The notes below the pieces were generated by a model. It saw nothing but the letters and a program-made list of their open reading frames with translations, searched no databases and was not told where the DNA came from. The position numbers and the translations under genes are program-made. DNA of 64,000 bases, taken from assembly GCF_030372275.1 (NCBI RefSeq), contig NZ_JAUDDJ010000013.1; one strand, 5' to 3'. Position 1 is the stretch's first letter, and the number at the start of each line of letters is the position of its first letter. The DNA is from Lawsonibacter sp900766145 (GTDB lineage: Bacteria > Bacillota > Clostridia > Oscillospirales > Oscillospiraceae). Positions 6,530 to 13,630 of the stretch are shown here, piece by piece.

Positions 6530-6596
6530 AAAATGGTACATGTTTGTACCACTTGAAGAGAAAACATGGGGCCTGAAAAGCTCCATGTACCATTTT
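6530..6596. repeat. 13-bp perfect inverted repeat, candidate attachment region
   Basis: AAAATGGTACATG (6530-6542) is repeated in inverse orientation at 6584-6596. The left arm also forms its own dyad, TGGTACA-tgtt-TGTACCA (6534-6551). The region lies between the last element gene and the rubrerythrin terminator, where the chromosomal junction is expected. Confidence 0.4.
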
Positions 6597-6617
6597 TGTA
6601 CAAGATGAAGATGAAAA

Positions 6618-6647
6618 GAGAGGGAACAGGTCTCCCCATTCCCTCTC
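6618..6647 (-). terminator. terminator of fur-rubrerythrin
   Basis: A 9-bp stem (GAGAGGGAA/TTCCCTCTC) followed on the minus strand by TTTTC, 27 bp beyond the rubrerythrin stop. Confidence 0.7.
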
Positions 6648-6674
6648 GAAAAGTGCTTGTTTCTGCGGTTTCAA

Positions 6675-7217
6675 TTAGCCGAAGTAGCGCTTCAGCAGGC
6701 CCTCGAAAGCCTTGCCGTGACGGGCCTCGTCGCGAGCCATCTCATGCACGGTGTCGTGGATGGCGTCCAGGTTGTGCTGCTTGGCCAGCTTAGCCAGCTC
6801 GAACTTGCCGGCGGTAGCGCCGTTCTCGGCGTCGACGCGCATCTCCAGGTTCTTCTTGGTGGAGTCGGTGACCACCTCGCCCAGCAGCTCGGCGAACTTG
6901 GCGGCGTGCTCAGCCTCCTCATAGGCGGCCTTCTCCCAGTACAGGCCGATCTCGGGGTAACCCTCGCGGTGAGCCACACGGGCCATAGCCAGGTACATAC
7001 CGACCTCGGTGCACTCGCCCTGGAAGTTCTCGCGCAGGCCCTGCATGATCTCCTCGGGAGCGCCCTGAGCCACGCCTACCACGTGCTCGGCAGCCCAGCT
7101 CTTCTCACCGGCCTGCTCCACGAACTTCTCCTTGGGAGCCTTGCAGATGGGGCAGAAATCGGGAGCCTCAGCGCCCTCGTGAACATAACCACAAACAGAA
7201 CAAACAAACTTCTTCAT
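6675..7217 (-). CDS. reverse rubrerythrin (NADH peroxidase component)
   Basis: A 180-residue protein with the rubredoxin-like FeS4 domain at the N-terminus (Cys6, Cys9, Cys22, Cys25) followed by a ferritin-like diiron domain. The latter holds the EEAEH and DEARH ligand motifs (about residues 100 and 165). This reversed order is the mark of clostridial reverse rubrerythrins, which reduce hydrogen peroxide with electrons from NADH via a reductase. Its ATG overlaps the TGA of the Fur-family gene upstream (ATGA), so the two are translated together. Regulation by that peroxide- or iron-sensing repressor is likely. It is the first core gene next to the accessory element. Confidence 0.9.
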   Translation of the reverse strand: MKKFVCSVCGYVHEGAEAPDFCPICKAPKEKFVEQAGEKSWAAEHVVGVAQGAPEEIMQGLRENFQGECTEVGMYLAMARVAHREGYPEIGLYWEKAAYEEAEHAAKFAELLGEVVTDSTKKNLEMRVDAENGATAGKFELAKLAKQHNLDAIHDTVHEMARDEARHGKAFEGLLKRYFG

Positions 7218-7633
7218 GATAAAACGTCCTCCTCAAAATGTTTTGATTGCATACATGTTTTGCATTTTCCGTAGAAAGTAAGCTCATGGCGTTCCACCTG
7301 GAAGCCATATTGGGACTGCACGGCTTGGTTTAGGTTGGCATCCATCGGGATCTTAGGCAGATCGATGACCGCGCCGCAGCAGGTGCAAACAAAGTGACTG
7401 TGGGGGGTAGTGTCCGCGTCGAAGCGCTCCTGACCGTTGACCACGCCCACGCTTTGCACGGTGCCCTGCTGCTGGAAGAAGAGCAGGTTGCGGTAAACGG
7501 TCCCCAGACTCAAATCTGGGTGAGTGACTTTTAGAGTTTGATAAAGCCACTCGGCAGAGGGGTGCGCGTCGGTTTGACGCAGCGCGGTCAGGATGGCCTC
7601 CCGCTTTTTGCTGTATCGAGTGGTTCGCTCCAA
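7214..7633 (-). CDS. Fur/PerR-family metal-dependent repressor
   Basis: A 139-residue protein with the Fur winged helix (RYSKKREAILTAL, then PDLSLGTVYRNLLFF). The dimerisation domain carries the regulatory-metal HSH and two CxxC zinc sites (CTCC and CKTC). I chose a TTG start at 7633 because a strong AAGGAGG lies 7 nt upstream. Pairing with a rubrerythrin points to a PerR-like role in peroxide defence, but Fur or Zur cannot be excluded from sequence alone. The promoter at 7680-7708 drives the pair, and a small dyad (CTTG-caaa-CAAG) just after the -10 could be an operator. Confidence 0.8.
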   Translation of the reverse strand: MERTTRYSKKREAILTALRQTDAHPSAEWLYQTLKVTHPDLSLGTVYRNLLFFQQQGTVQSVGVVNGQERFDADTTPHSHFVCTCCGAVIDLPKIPMDANLNQAVQSQYGFQVERHELTFYGKCKTCMQSKHFEEDVLS

Positions 7634-7679
7634 AAAGCCGCCTCCTTCCTTAACAGTAGTAATTCTTGTTTGCAAGATG

Positions 7680-7708
7680 ATAATACCACAGTCCAAAGAA
7701 GTTGTAAA
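7680..7708 (-). promoter_or_regulatory. promoter of fur-rubrerythrin
   Basis: Minus strand: -35 TTTACA (7708-7703) and -10 TATTAT (7685-7680) with a 17-bp spacer, 47 bp before the TTG start. Confidence 0.65.
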
Positions 7709-7749
7709 GAGGAAAATCTCATTTTTTGAAAAAATTTTTCCTCAAGGCT

Positions 7750-8436
7750 TCAGGGCTCATCCCGCCGCAGAGCTTTGAGTACCGAGGCCTCCACCCGGTC
7801 GCCGTATTTCATGCCCAGCAGGAACAGGGCTGCACCGGCCACGCCAATGAGAGCCATGCCCCACATGGGGATGGAGAAGGAGGCGCCTCCCAAGGCGCTG
7901 GCAAACAGCAGGCCCCAGGGACGGGTAAGCAGAGCGATGACCACAAAACGCCGCAGGGAGATGGAGGTGAGTCCGGCCAGGATGCACAGCAGGTCGTCGG
8001 GGAAGAAGGGGAAGAGAAACGCAAGTACCAGAAAGACGTCGGTCTTGGCGTGGATCACATCCAGATACTTGGTGGATACCCGCTCTCCTACCACCCGGTT
8101 GACAAAGGACTGTCCCAAGTTCCGGGCCAGCACAAAGACCAGGATGGAACCCAGCAGTACGGCGGCGAAGGTGAGAAAAAAGGAGAGCCAGGTGCCAAAC
8201 AGCACACCCCCTACCAGGGCGGTGATGTTGCTGGGGATGGGGGCCAGCACCACCGAGAGAAACTGCACCAGGAAAAAGCACAGATGGGAGTAGGGAGCAA
8301 AGCGCTGGATATACGCCTGCATAGACTCCTGGGAGGAGGCAGCGGTAAAAAAGCCGCTTTGCCAGAGAAAGACTCCGCCGCCCAGAAGCAGCAGAAGGAC
8401 TGCCGCCAGAGAGAGATACTTGCCCGCTTGCTTCAT
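7750..8436 (-). CDS. TVP38/TMEM64 (DedA-like) membrane protein
   Basis: A 228-residue integral membrane protein with about five or six hydrophobic segments. The family core includes the re-entrant region (PIPSNITALVGGVLFGTWLS, about residues 66-85) and the F..FFPDDLLC motif (about 141-150). TVP38/TMEM64 proteins belong to the DedA superfamily and are linked to lipid scrambling and membrane homeostasis; the substrate here is unknown. The start ATG follows AGAGG. It lies just upstream of the fur promoter on the same strand but is probably transcribed separately. Confidence 0.75.
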   Translation of the reverse strand: MKQAGKYLSLAAVLLLLLGGGVFLWQSGFFTAASSQESMQAYIQRFAPYSHLCFFLVQFLSVVLAPIPSNITALVGGVLFGTWLSFFLTFAAVLLGSILVFVLARNLGQSFVNRVVGERVSTKYLDVIHAKTDVFLVLAFLFPFFPDDLLCILAGLTSISLRRFVVIALLTRPWGLLFASALGGASFSIPMWGMALIGVAGAALFLLGMKYGDRVEASVLKALRRDEP

Positions 8437-8565
8437 GTGGTAAAACCTCTTTATCTCTTAGTTCAGACAGGCAAGTGCCAAGGCGCCCTTGCTGTCCCAA
8501 TTAACATACCACACAGTTATTGAAAAATTGCGAATGTATTCTTAAAAATCCATAAAGGAACAAAA

Positions 8566-8594
8566 AAATCCCTCCGGCCTGGCCGGAGGGATTT
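8566..8594. terminator. terminator of asnA
   Basis: A nearly perfect 14-bp stem (AAATCCCTCCGGCC with its complement), 6 bp beyond the asnA stop. On the minus strand it ends in a run of T. Confidence 0.8.
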
Positions 8595-8600
8595 GGGAGA

Positions 8601-9614
8601 TTACAGAAGGATGATGCCGGAGGCGTCGCAGGCACGCAGGGTGTCCTCGTCCCACAGGGAGACCTGGACCTCGCCGATGTGGGCCTTGCCCAGCAGCAGC
8701 ATGGATACCCGGGACTGGCCGATGCCGCCGCCCATGGTCAGAGGCAGCTGGCCGCTGAGGAGCATCTTGTGGAAGGGCAGCTCCCGGCGATCGTCACAGC
8801 CGGCCAGGGTGAGCTGGCGGTCCAGGGACTCGGGGCTTACCCGGATGCCCATGGAGGACAGCTCGATGGACTGGCCGTTGACGCTGTCCCAGCACAGCAG
8901 GTCGCCGTTCAGGTTCCAGTCGTCGTAGTCGGGGGCGCGGCCGTCGTGGGGCTTGCCGGATTTCAGCTTGCCGCCGATGCCCATGAGGAAGGTGACGGGG
9001 TGATCCTTCACAAAGGCGTGCTCCCGCTGCTTGGGGGTGAGGTCGGGGTAGAGGTCCTCCAGCTCCTGGGTGGTGATGAAGGTGATTTCCTCGGGGATCT
9101 CCGGCAGCACGCACAGCTGGGGGAACACGGAGCGCAGGAAGGACTGGGTGTCCCGCAGGGCGCCCACGATGTCACGCACCGTGGCCTTCAGGTAGTCCAC
9201 CGTGCGGTCCTGCTCCTCGATGATCTTCTCCCAGTCCCACTGGTCTACGTAGGCGGAGTGGAGGTTGTCCAGATCCTCGTCCCGGCGGATGGCGTTCATG
9301 TCGGTGTACAGACCCTCGCCGGGGTGGAACTGGTAGCGCTTGAGGGCCAGGCGCTTCCACTTGGCCAGGGAGTGGACCACCACGGCGGTGTCGTCCACGG
9401 CCCGGATGTCAAAGGCGACGGGGCGCTCCACGCCGTTGAGGTCGTCGTTGAGGCCGGAAGAGGCGGCCACAAACAGGGGGGCGGATACCCGGTGCAGGCG
9501 CAGCGCGCCGCTCAGCCGGTCCTCAAACAGGCGCTTGAGCAGGCCGATGGCCTTCTGGGTTTCATAAATACTCAGCAGGGGCGCATACCCCTGAGGAATG
9601 CTGGAATGTTCCAT
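8601..9614 (-). CDS. asnA: aspartate-ammonia ligase (asparagine synthetase A)
   Basis: A 337-residue class II aminoacyl-tRNA-synthetase-like enzyme that makes asparagine from aspartate, ammonia and ATP. Family landmarks are visible: the N-terminal YETQKAIGLLKRLFEDRLSG, VERPVAFD, the ATP-site region YTDMNAIRRDEDLDNLHS, and the C-terminal GGGIGQSRVSMLLL class II motif 3. The length matches bacterial AsnA (about 330). GGAGGC lies 8 nt upstream of the ATG. It stands alone between a terminator and the divergent exonuclease gene. Confidence 0.95.
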   Translation of the reverse strand: MEHSSIPQGYAPLLSIYETQKAIGLLKRLFEDRLSGALRLHRVSAPLFVAASSGLNDDLNGVERPVAFDIRAVDDTAVVVHSLAKWKRLALKRYQFHPGEGLYTDMNAIRRDEDLDNLHSAYVDQWDWEKIIEEQDRTVDYLKATVRDIVGALRDTQSFLRSVFPQLCVLPEIPEEITFITTQELEDLYPDLTPKQREHAFVKDHPVTFLMGIGGKLKSGKPHDGRAPDYDDWNLNGDLLCWDSVNGQSIELSSMGIRVSPESLDRQLTLAGCDDRRELPFHKMLLSGQLPLTMGGGIGQSRVSMLLLGKAHIGEVQVSLWDEDTLRACDASGIILL

Positions 9615-9731
9615 AGAAATGGAGCCTCCTTACTCTAGTCTGGATGGCGCGGCGCCCGGAGAATATTAGAATGCAGGCGGCGCTCAATGGAGATTATTAT
9701 AATGCGCCTTTGCAGGAATTGCAATCGCTTC

Positions 9732-9760
9732 TTGCCAATTTGTCCTGACTCACGTATAAT
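9732..9760 (+). promoter_or_regulatory. promoter of the exonuclease III gene
   Basis: -35 TTGCCA (9732-9737) and consensus -10 TATAAT (9755-9760) separated by 17 bp, 42 bp upstream of the start. Confidence 0.7.
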
Positions 9761-9802
9761 GGGACAAGTAATTTTATGCCCGGGAAAGGGGAGAGCGACC
9801 GG

Positions 9803-10561
9803 ATGAAATTCATCTCATGGAACGTAAACGGCCTGCGGGCCTGTTTGAAGAAGGGGTTTTTGGACTTCTATCAGGAACAAAAGCCTGATTTCTGCTGCTT
9901 GCAGGAGACCAAGATGGAGCAGGGCCAGGCCGACATTGACCTGGGAGAGGGGATGCTGGAGTACTGGAACTCCGCGGAAAAGAAGGGGTACTCGGGTACC
10001 GCCGTCTTTACCCCCCATCAGCCTCTCTCTGTGCGCTACGGTATGGGAAAAGAGGAGCACGACCACGAGGGACGGCTCATCACCCTGGAGTATGAGAAGT
10101 TCTATCTGGTGTGCTGCTACACCCCCAACTCCCAGAATGAGCTCAAGCGGCTGGACTACCGTATGGAGTGGGAAGATGCCCTGCGGGAGTACCTGATGGA
10201 GCTGGACAAGACAAAGCCAGTCATCTACTGCGGGGATCTCAACGTGGCCCACCGGGAGATCGATCTGAAAAATCCCAAGACCAACCGGATGAATGCCGGC
10301 TTTACCGACCAGGAGCGGGAGAAGATGACCACTCTGCTCTCCTCCGGCTTCACCGACACCTTCCGCTTCCTCTATCCCGACCTGGAGGGGGTCTACTCCT
10401 GGTGGTCCTACCGCTTCAGCGCCCGGAAGAACAATGCGGGGTGGCGTATCGACTACTTTATTATCTCCGATCGGCTGCAAAACGCCATCAAGCGAGCCGA
10501 GATCCTCACCCAGGTGGAGGGCAGCGACCACTGTCCTGTCCTGCTGGAGCTGGATATTTAA
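9803..10561 (+). CDS. xth: exodeoxyribonuclease III (AP endonuclease)
   Basis: A 252-residue EEP-fold nuclease that cuts at abasic sites and digests DNA 3' to 5' in base-excision repair. All core motifs are present: FISWNVNGLRA at the N-terminus, QETKM (metal Glu), CGDLNVAHREIDL (catalytic Asp/Asn), WWSYR and the terminal GSDHCPVLLEL. I set the start at the ATG at 9803, behind GGGGAG; an ATG at 9776 in the same frame would add nine residues not typical of the family. It is followed after 13 bp by a flavin-binding protein gene. Confidence 0.93.
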   Translation: MKFISWNVNGLRACLKKGFLDFYQEQKPDFCCLQETKMEQGQADIDLGEGMLEYWNSAEKKGYSGTAVFTPHQPLSVRYGMGKEEHDHEGRLITLEYEKFYLVCCYTPNSQNELKRLDYRMEWEDALREYLMELDKTKPVIYCGDLNVAHREIDLKNPKTNRMNAGFTDQEREKMTTLLSSGFTDTFRFLYPDLEGVYSWWSYRFSARKNNAGWRIDYFIISDRLQNAIKRAEILTQVEGSDHCPVLLELDI

Positions 10562-10574
10562 AGGAGGGAGCGGG

Positions 10575-11048
10575 ATGAGACGGAAAGACCGGGAGATCCG
10601 GGAGCTGGATCAACTGGAGAATATTTTAAAGGAGTGCGACGCGGTGCGCATCGGGGCCCAGGACGAGGCGGGGCTGTTTATCGTTCCCATGAACTTTGGC
10701 TACCGGCTGGAGGGGGAGAAGCTCACTCTGTTTGTCCACTCCGCCCCGGAGGGAAGAAAAGTGGAGGCCTTCCGGCAGAGAGGTATGGTGGCCTTTGAGA
10801 TGGACTGCGGCCACGCCCTGCGCTCCGCAGACACCGCCTGCGGCCACAGCTTCACCTACTGCAGCATCATGGGCTCTGGCGTGATCCGGCCCCTTATGAG
10901 CCAGGAGGAGAAGAAGGCCGGGCTGGGAGCTATTATGGAACATATGACCGGCCGGACCTGGGATTTCCCTGACGAGTCGGTAGACCGCACTGCGGTGTTT
11001 GCCCTGGAAGTTTCCCAGTGGACAGGCAAATCCAACCAGGCGGGTTGA
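10575..11048 (+). CDS. pyridoxamine 5'-phosphate oxidase-like flavoprotein (NimA type)
   Basis: A 157-residue split-barrel protein. The N-terminal RRKDREI, the AGLFIVPMNFGY strand, VHSAPEGRKVEAFR and the internal CSIMGSGVIR match the NimA/PNPOx-like family, which binds FMN or heme and includes 5-nitroimidazole reductases. The actual substrate here is unknown. The ATG at 10575 follows AAGGAGGGAG at good spacing. It lies 13 bp from xth and 12 bp from the gamma-glutamyltransferase relative, so the three may form one operon. A related protein is encoded at 52,397. Confidence 0.75.
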   Translation: MRRKDREIRELDQLENILKECDAVRIGAQDEAGLFIVPMNFGYRLEGEKLTLFVHSAPEGRKVEAFRQRGMVAFEMDCGHALRSADTACGHSFTYCSIMGSGVIRPLMSQEEKKAGLGAIMEHMTGRTWDFPDESVDRTAVFALEVSQWTGKSNQAG

Positions 11049-11060
11049 GGAGGGAACAGT

Positions 11061-12689
11061 ATGCCGGACTTTGACAGCCAGAAATACGCCTATTCCTCCC
11101 GCCGCAATATGGTGTATGCACGCCGGGCGGCGGCTTGTACCTCCATTCCTCAGGGGGCACAGATCGGCCTGGATGTGATGAAGGCGGGGGGCAACGCGGT
11201 GGATGCGGCGGTGGCCATGGCTGCCGCCATGCCTCTGCTGGAGCCCACAGGCAACGGCCTGGGCTCCGACTGCTTTGCCCTGGTGTGGATCGAGGCCGAG
11301 CAGAAGCTCTATGGTCTCAACGCCAGCGGCCGGGCCCCCATGGCCCTGTCCGCCCAAAAAGTAAAGGAGCTGGGCTTTGACCAGATGCCCAAGACGGGCT
11401 GGATTCCCACCATGGTGCCGGGCGCCCCAGCGGGGTGGGCGGAGCTCAACCGCCGCTTTGGCACCAAACCTCTCACGGAGCTCTTTGCCCCCGCCATTGC
11501 CTCTGCCCGGGATGGAGTTCCGGTTCAGGTGAATATCCAGCCCCAGTGGGAGAAGGACTCCAAGCGGATTTTGGCCGCCATGGAGCAAAACCCCGCCCCC
11601 CACGCCTGGTGGCGGCAGGTGTTTTTGAAGGCGGACGGCTCTCCCTACCGTGCGGGTGATATTTTCCGCTGGGAGGAGTATGCCCAGACTCTGGAGGAAC
11701 TGGCGGCCACCAACTGCGAGAGCTACTACCGGGGCGCGCTGATGGAGAAAATCGTGGCTTTCAGCCGGGAGACCGGGGGTTACTTCAGCGAGGAGGACTT
11801 CCGGAATTACCATCCAGAGTGGGTGGAGCCCATCTCCACTGACTACAAGGGCTATCAGGTGTGGGAGATCCCGCCCAACGGCCACGGCATCACGGTGCTT
11901 ATGGCTCTGAATATCCTAAAAGGGCTGACACTGCCCCAGCAGCGGGACTGCCCGGAGACCTACCACAAAATTTTGGAGTCTATCAAGCTGGCTTTTGCCG
12001 ACACCAAGACTTATGTGGCCGACCCCAAGTACATGAAAACCCGGGTGGAGGACCTGCTCAGCGAGGAGTACGCCGCCAAGCGGCGCGCTCTCATCGGGGA
12101 CAAGGCCATCTTGCCCCAGGCGGGCGACCCCTCCTGCGGCGGCACCATCTACCTGTGTACCGCCGACCCCCAGGGCAACATGGTCTCTTTCATCCAGAGT
12201 AACTACACCACCTTTGGCTCCGGCGTGGCCATTCCAGGCACCGGCATTTCCCTGCAAAACCGGGGGGCAAACTTCTCCCTGGACGAGAGCAGCGACAACT
12301 GCCTGGCCGGGGGCAAGCGGTCCTACCACACCATCATCCCTGGATTCCTCACCAAAGACGGGAAGGCTGTGGGTCCCTTTGGAGTTATGGGGGCCTTTAT
12401 GCAGCCCCAGGGCCATGTCCAGGTCATCGTTAACACCATTGACTACCACATGAACCCCCAGGAGTGCCTGGACGCGCCCCGCATGCAGTGGATCGGCGGC
12501 AAACGCATCCAGCTGGAGCGGGAGGTGCCCGCCCATGTGGCTCTGGGTTTGGAAGAGATGGGCCATGAGGTGGAGATTGCCAACCGGAACGTGGACATGG
12601 GCCGGGGACAGATCATCTGGCGCACGGACAACGGCCTGCTGGCCGCCGGCACCGAGCCCCGCTGTGACGGCTCCGTCGCCGCCTGGTAA
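11061..12689 (+). CDS. gamma-glutamyltransferase family protein
   Basis: A 542-residue Ntn-hydrolase-fold protein. The start of the family (MKAGGNAVDAAVAMAAAMPL, about residues 37-56) is followed by GLGSDCFALV and GAPAGWAEL. The processing site is at about 355-357 (SCGGTIYL), where the Thr would become the N-terminal nucleophile of the small subunit, and LQNRGANF and the GGKRSYHTIIP segment follow. Such enzymes cleave gamma-glutamyl bonds, for example in glutathione. No signal peptide is visible, so it is probably cytoplasmic. The substrate may differ from glutathione. Confidence 0.85.
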   Translation: MPDFDSQKYAYSSRRNMVYARRAAACTSIPQGAQIGLDVMKAGGNAVDAAVAMAAAMPLLEPTGNGLGSDCFALVWIEAEQKLYGLNASGRAPMALSAQKVKELGFDQMPKTGWIPTMVPGAPAGWAELNRRFGTKPLTELFAPAIASARDGVPVQVNIQPQWEKDSKRILAAMEQNPAPHAWWRQVFLKADGSPYRAGDIFRWEEYAQTLEELAATNCESYYRGALMEKIVAFSRETGGYFSEEDFRNYHPEWVEPISTDYKGYQVWEIPPNGHGITVLMALNILKGLTLPQQRDCPETYHKILESIKLAFADTKTYVADPKYMKTRVEDLLSEEYAAKRRALIGDKAILPQAGDPSCGGTIYLCTADPQGNMVSFIQSNYTTFGSGVAIPGTGISLQNRGANFSLDESSDNCLAGGKRSYHTIIPGFLTKDGKAVGPFGVMGAFMQPQGHVQVIVNTIDYHMNPQECLDAPRMQWIGGKRIQLEREVPAHVALGLEEMGHEVEIANRNVDMGRGQIIWRTDNGLLAAGTEPRCDGSVAAW

Positions 12690-12790
12690 CCTCCTTTTCT
12701 TGAAAGAAAAGGAGGCAAAAGAACTTTGTGCAAAGCTGCGCTTTGCTTCTGGGCAAAGACCGAAGGGCAAGCGCGAAAACAGACCGGCAG
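12690..12790 (+). repeat. dispersed two-hairpin repeat, copy A
   Basis: Begins directly after the stop of the gamma-glutamyltransferase gene. The first hairpin is perfect (CCTCCTTTTCTT-ga-complement, 12690-12715). The core GGCAAAAGAACTT follows, then a second hairpin GCAAAGC-tgc-GCTTTGC. Related copies lie at 12824, 17964 (inverted), 29550, 29724 and 47770. Confidence 0.7.
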
Positions 12791-12823
12791 CCACACCCCT
12801 GCCATGTTATCTCTGCTCTTAAA

Positions 12824-12910
12824 AGAAAAGTACCCAAAAGAACTTTGTGCAAAACTTCGTTTTGCCTCTGGGGCAGAGACCAAAGGGTAAGCGCGTAAAC
12901 AAGCCAACTG
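12824..12910 (+). repeat. dispersed two-hairpin repeat, copy B (degenerate)
   Basis: Repeats copy A after about 134 bp. The first hairpin is decayed, the core CCAAAAGAACTT is kept, and the second hairpin is GCAAAAC-ttc-GTTTTGC. About 35 bp beyond it also match copy A (AAAGGGTAAGCGCG). Confidence 0.6.
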
Positions 12911-13227
12911 CCACGGCTTGACCGCACCAGGCGGTGTCATTGCAGCGCAGATTTTTTCAAATTTTGCATACATAGGGGCCAGTGTCCCCGAGGCAAGGAG
13001 GACCAGTTATCCAGATTTTGCCCGCCGGAAAATCAGCACCAGCCCTTCAGGAGTGCGTCCCCCGTAGCCGGGGGTTTGGGGGAAAGGTGACTATGGGCGC
13101 CCGCTGCGCGAAGGCGCTCATCGGAGCCGTCCCCCAACGCATCTTTGGTTCCTTTCTGTGCGAGCAGAAAGGAACTCGCCCCCGGGGCGAAAGAATAAAA
13201 ATGAACCTAGGAAAGAAGGCATATCCC
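12911..13227. other. non-coding region before metF
   Basis: About 310 bp without a credible gene. A hairpin GTTCCTTTCTG-tgcgag-complement (13146-13173) is visible. I looked for a SAM or cobalamin riboswitch, as often precedes metF/metH, and saw neither consensus. Confidence 0.4.
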
Positions 13228-13629
13228 ATGAAAATTGCAGAATTGTTCGGAAAAGGCAAAACCGTCTTCTCCTGTGAGGTATTTCCTCCCAAGAAGACCA
13301 GCCCTGTGGACAGCATCTATAAGACCCTGGACGGCTTGAAGGATATCAAGCCCGACTTTATCAGCGTGACCTACGGCGCGGGCGGCTCCAGCGCGGTGAA
13401 CCAGTCCACCCGGGAGATCGCCTCCATCATTGAAAATCAGTACCACATCCCCGCCATGGCCCACGTCACCTGCGTGGCCTGCACCAAGGGAGAGGTCACC
13501 GAGCTGCTCTCCGGCCTCAAGCAGGACGGGGTGGAGAACGTGCTGGCCCTCCGGGGCGACCGCAACCCCAACTTCCCGCCCAAGACGGACTTTGCCCACG
13601 CCGACGAGCTGGTGGCGTTCATCCGCCGC
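13228..13629 (+). pseudogene. metF: metF 5' fragment (methylenetetrahydrofolate reductase)
   Basis: The first 134 codons of MetF are intact: FSCEVFPPKKTS, the substrate-binding VTYGAGGS, HVTCVACTKGE and LALRGDRN. The ATG at 13228 has AAGAAGG upstream. Normal MetF has about 280-300 residues. Here the sequence after ADELVAFIRR (about 13621-13629) switches to an internal part of methionine synthase in a different frame, and the MetF frame reads 25 unrelated residues to a stop at 13704. The second half of the barrel is missing, so no active reductase can be made from this copy. A genomic deletion or an assembly join could explain it. Confidence 0.85.
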
Positions 13630-13630
13630 C

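Noticed and set aside
1..6600. A suppressor tRNA with CUA anticodon inside the element part of the window
   Set aside because: No TpsiC-like arm or cloverleaf was seen by eye. It could lie left of the window, which cannot be judged here.
12911..13227. SAM or cobalamin riboswitch ahead of metF/metH
   Set aside because: Neither the S-box consensus nor the B12-box consensus could be found.
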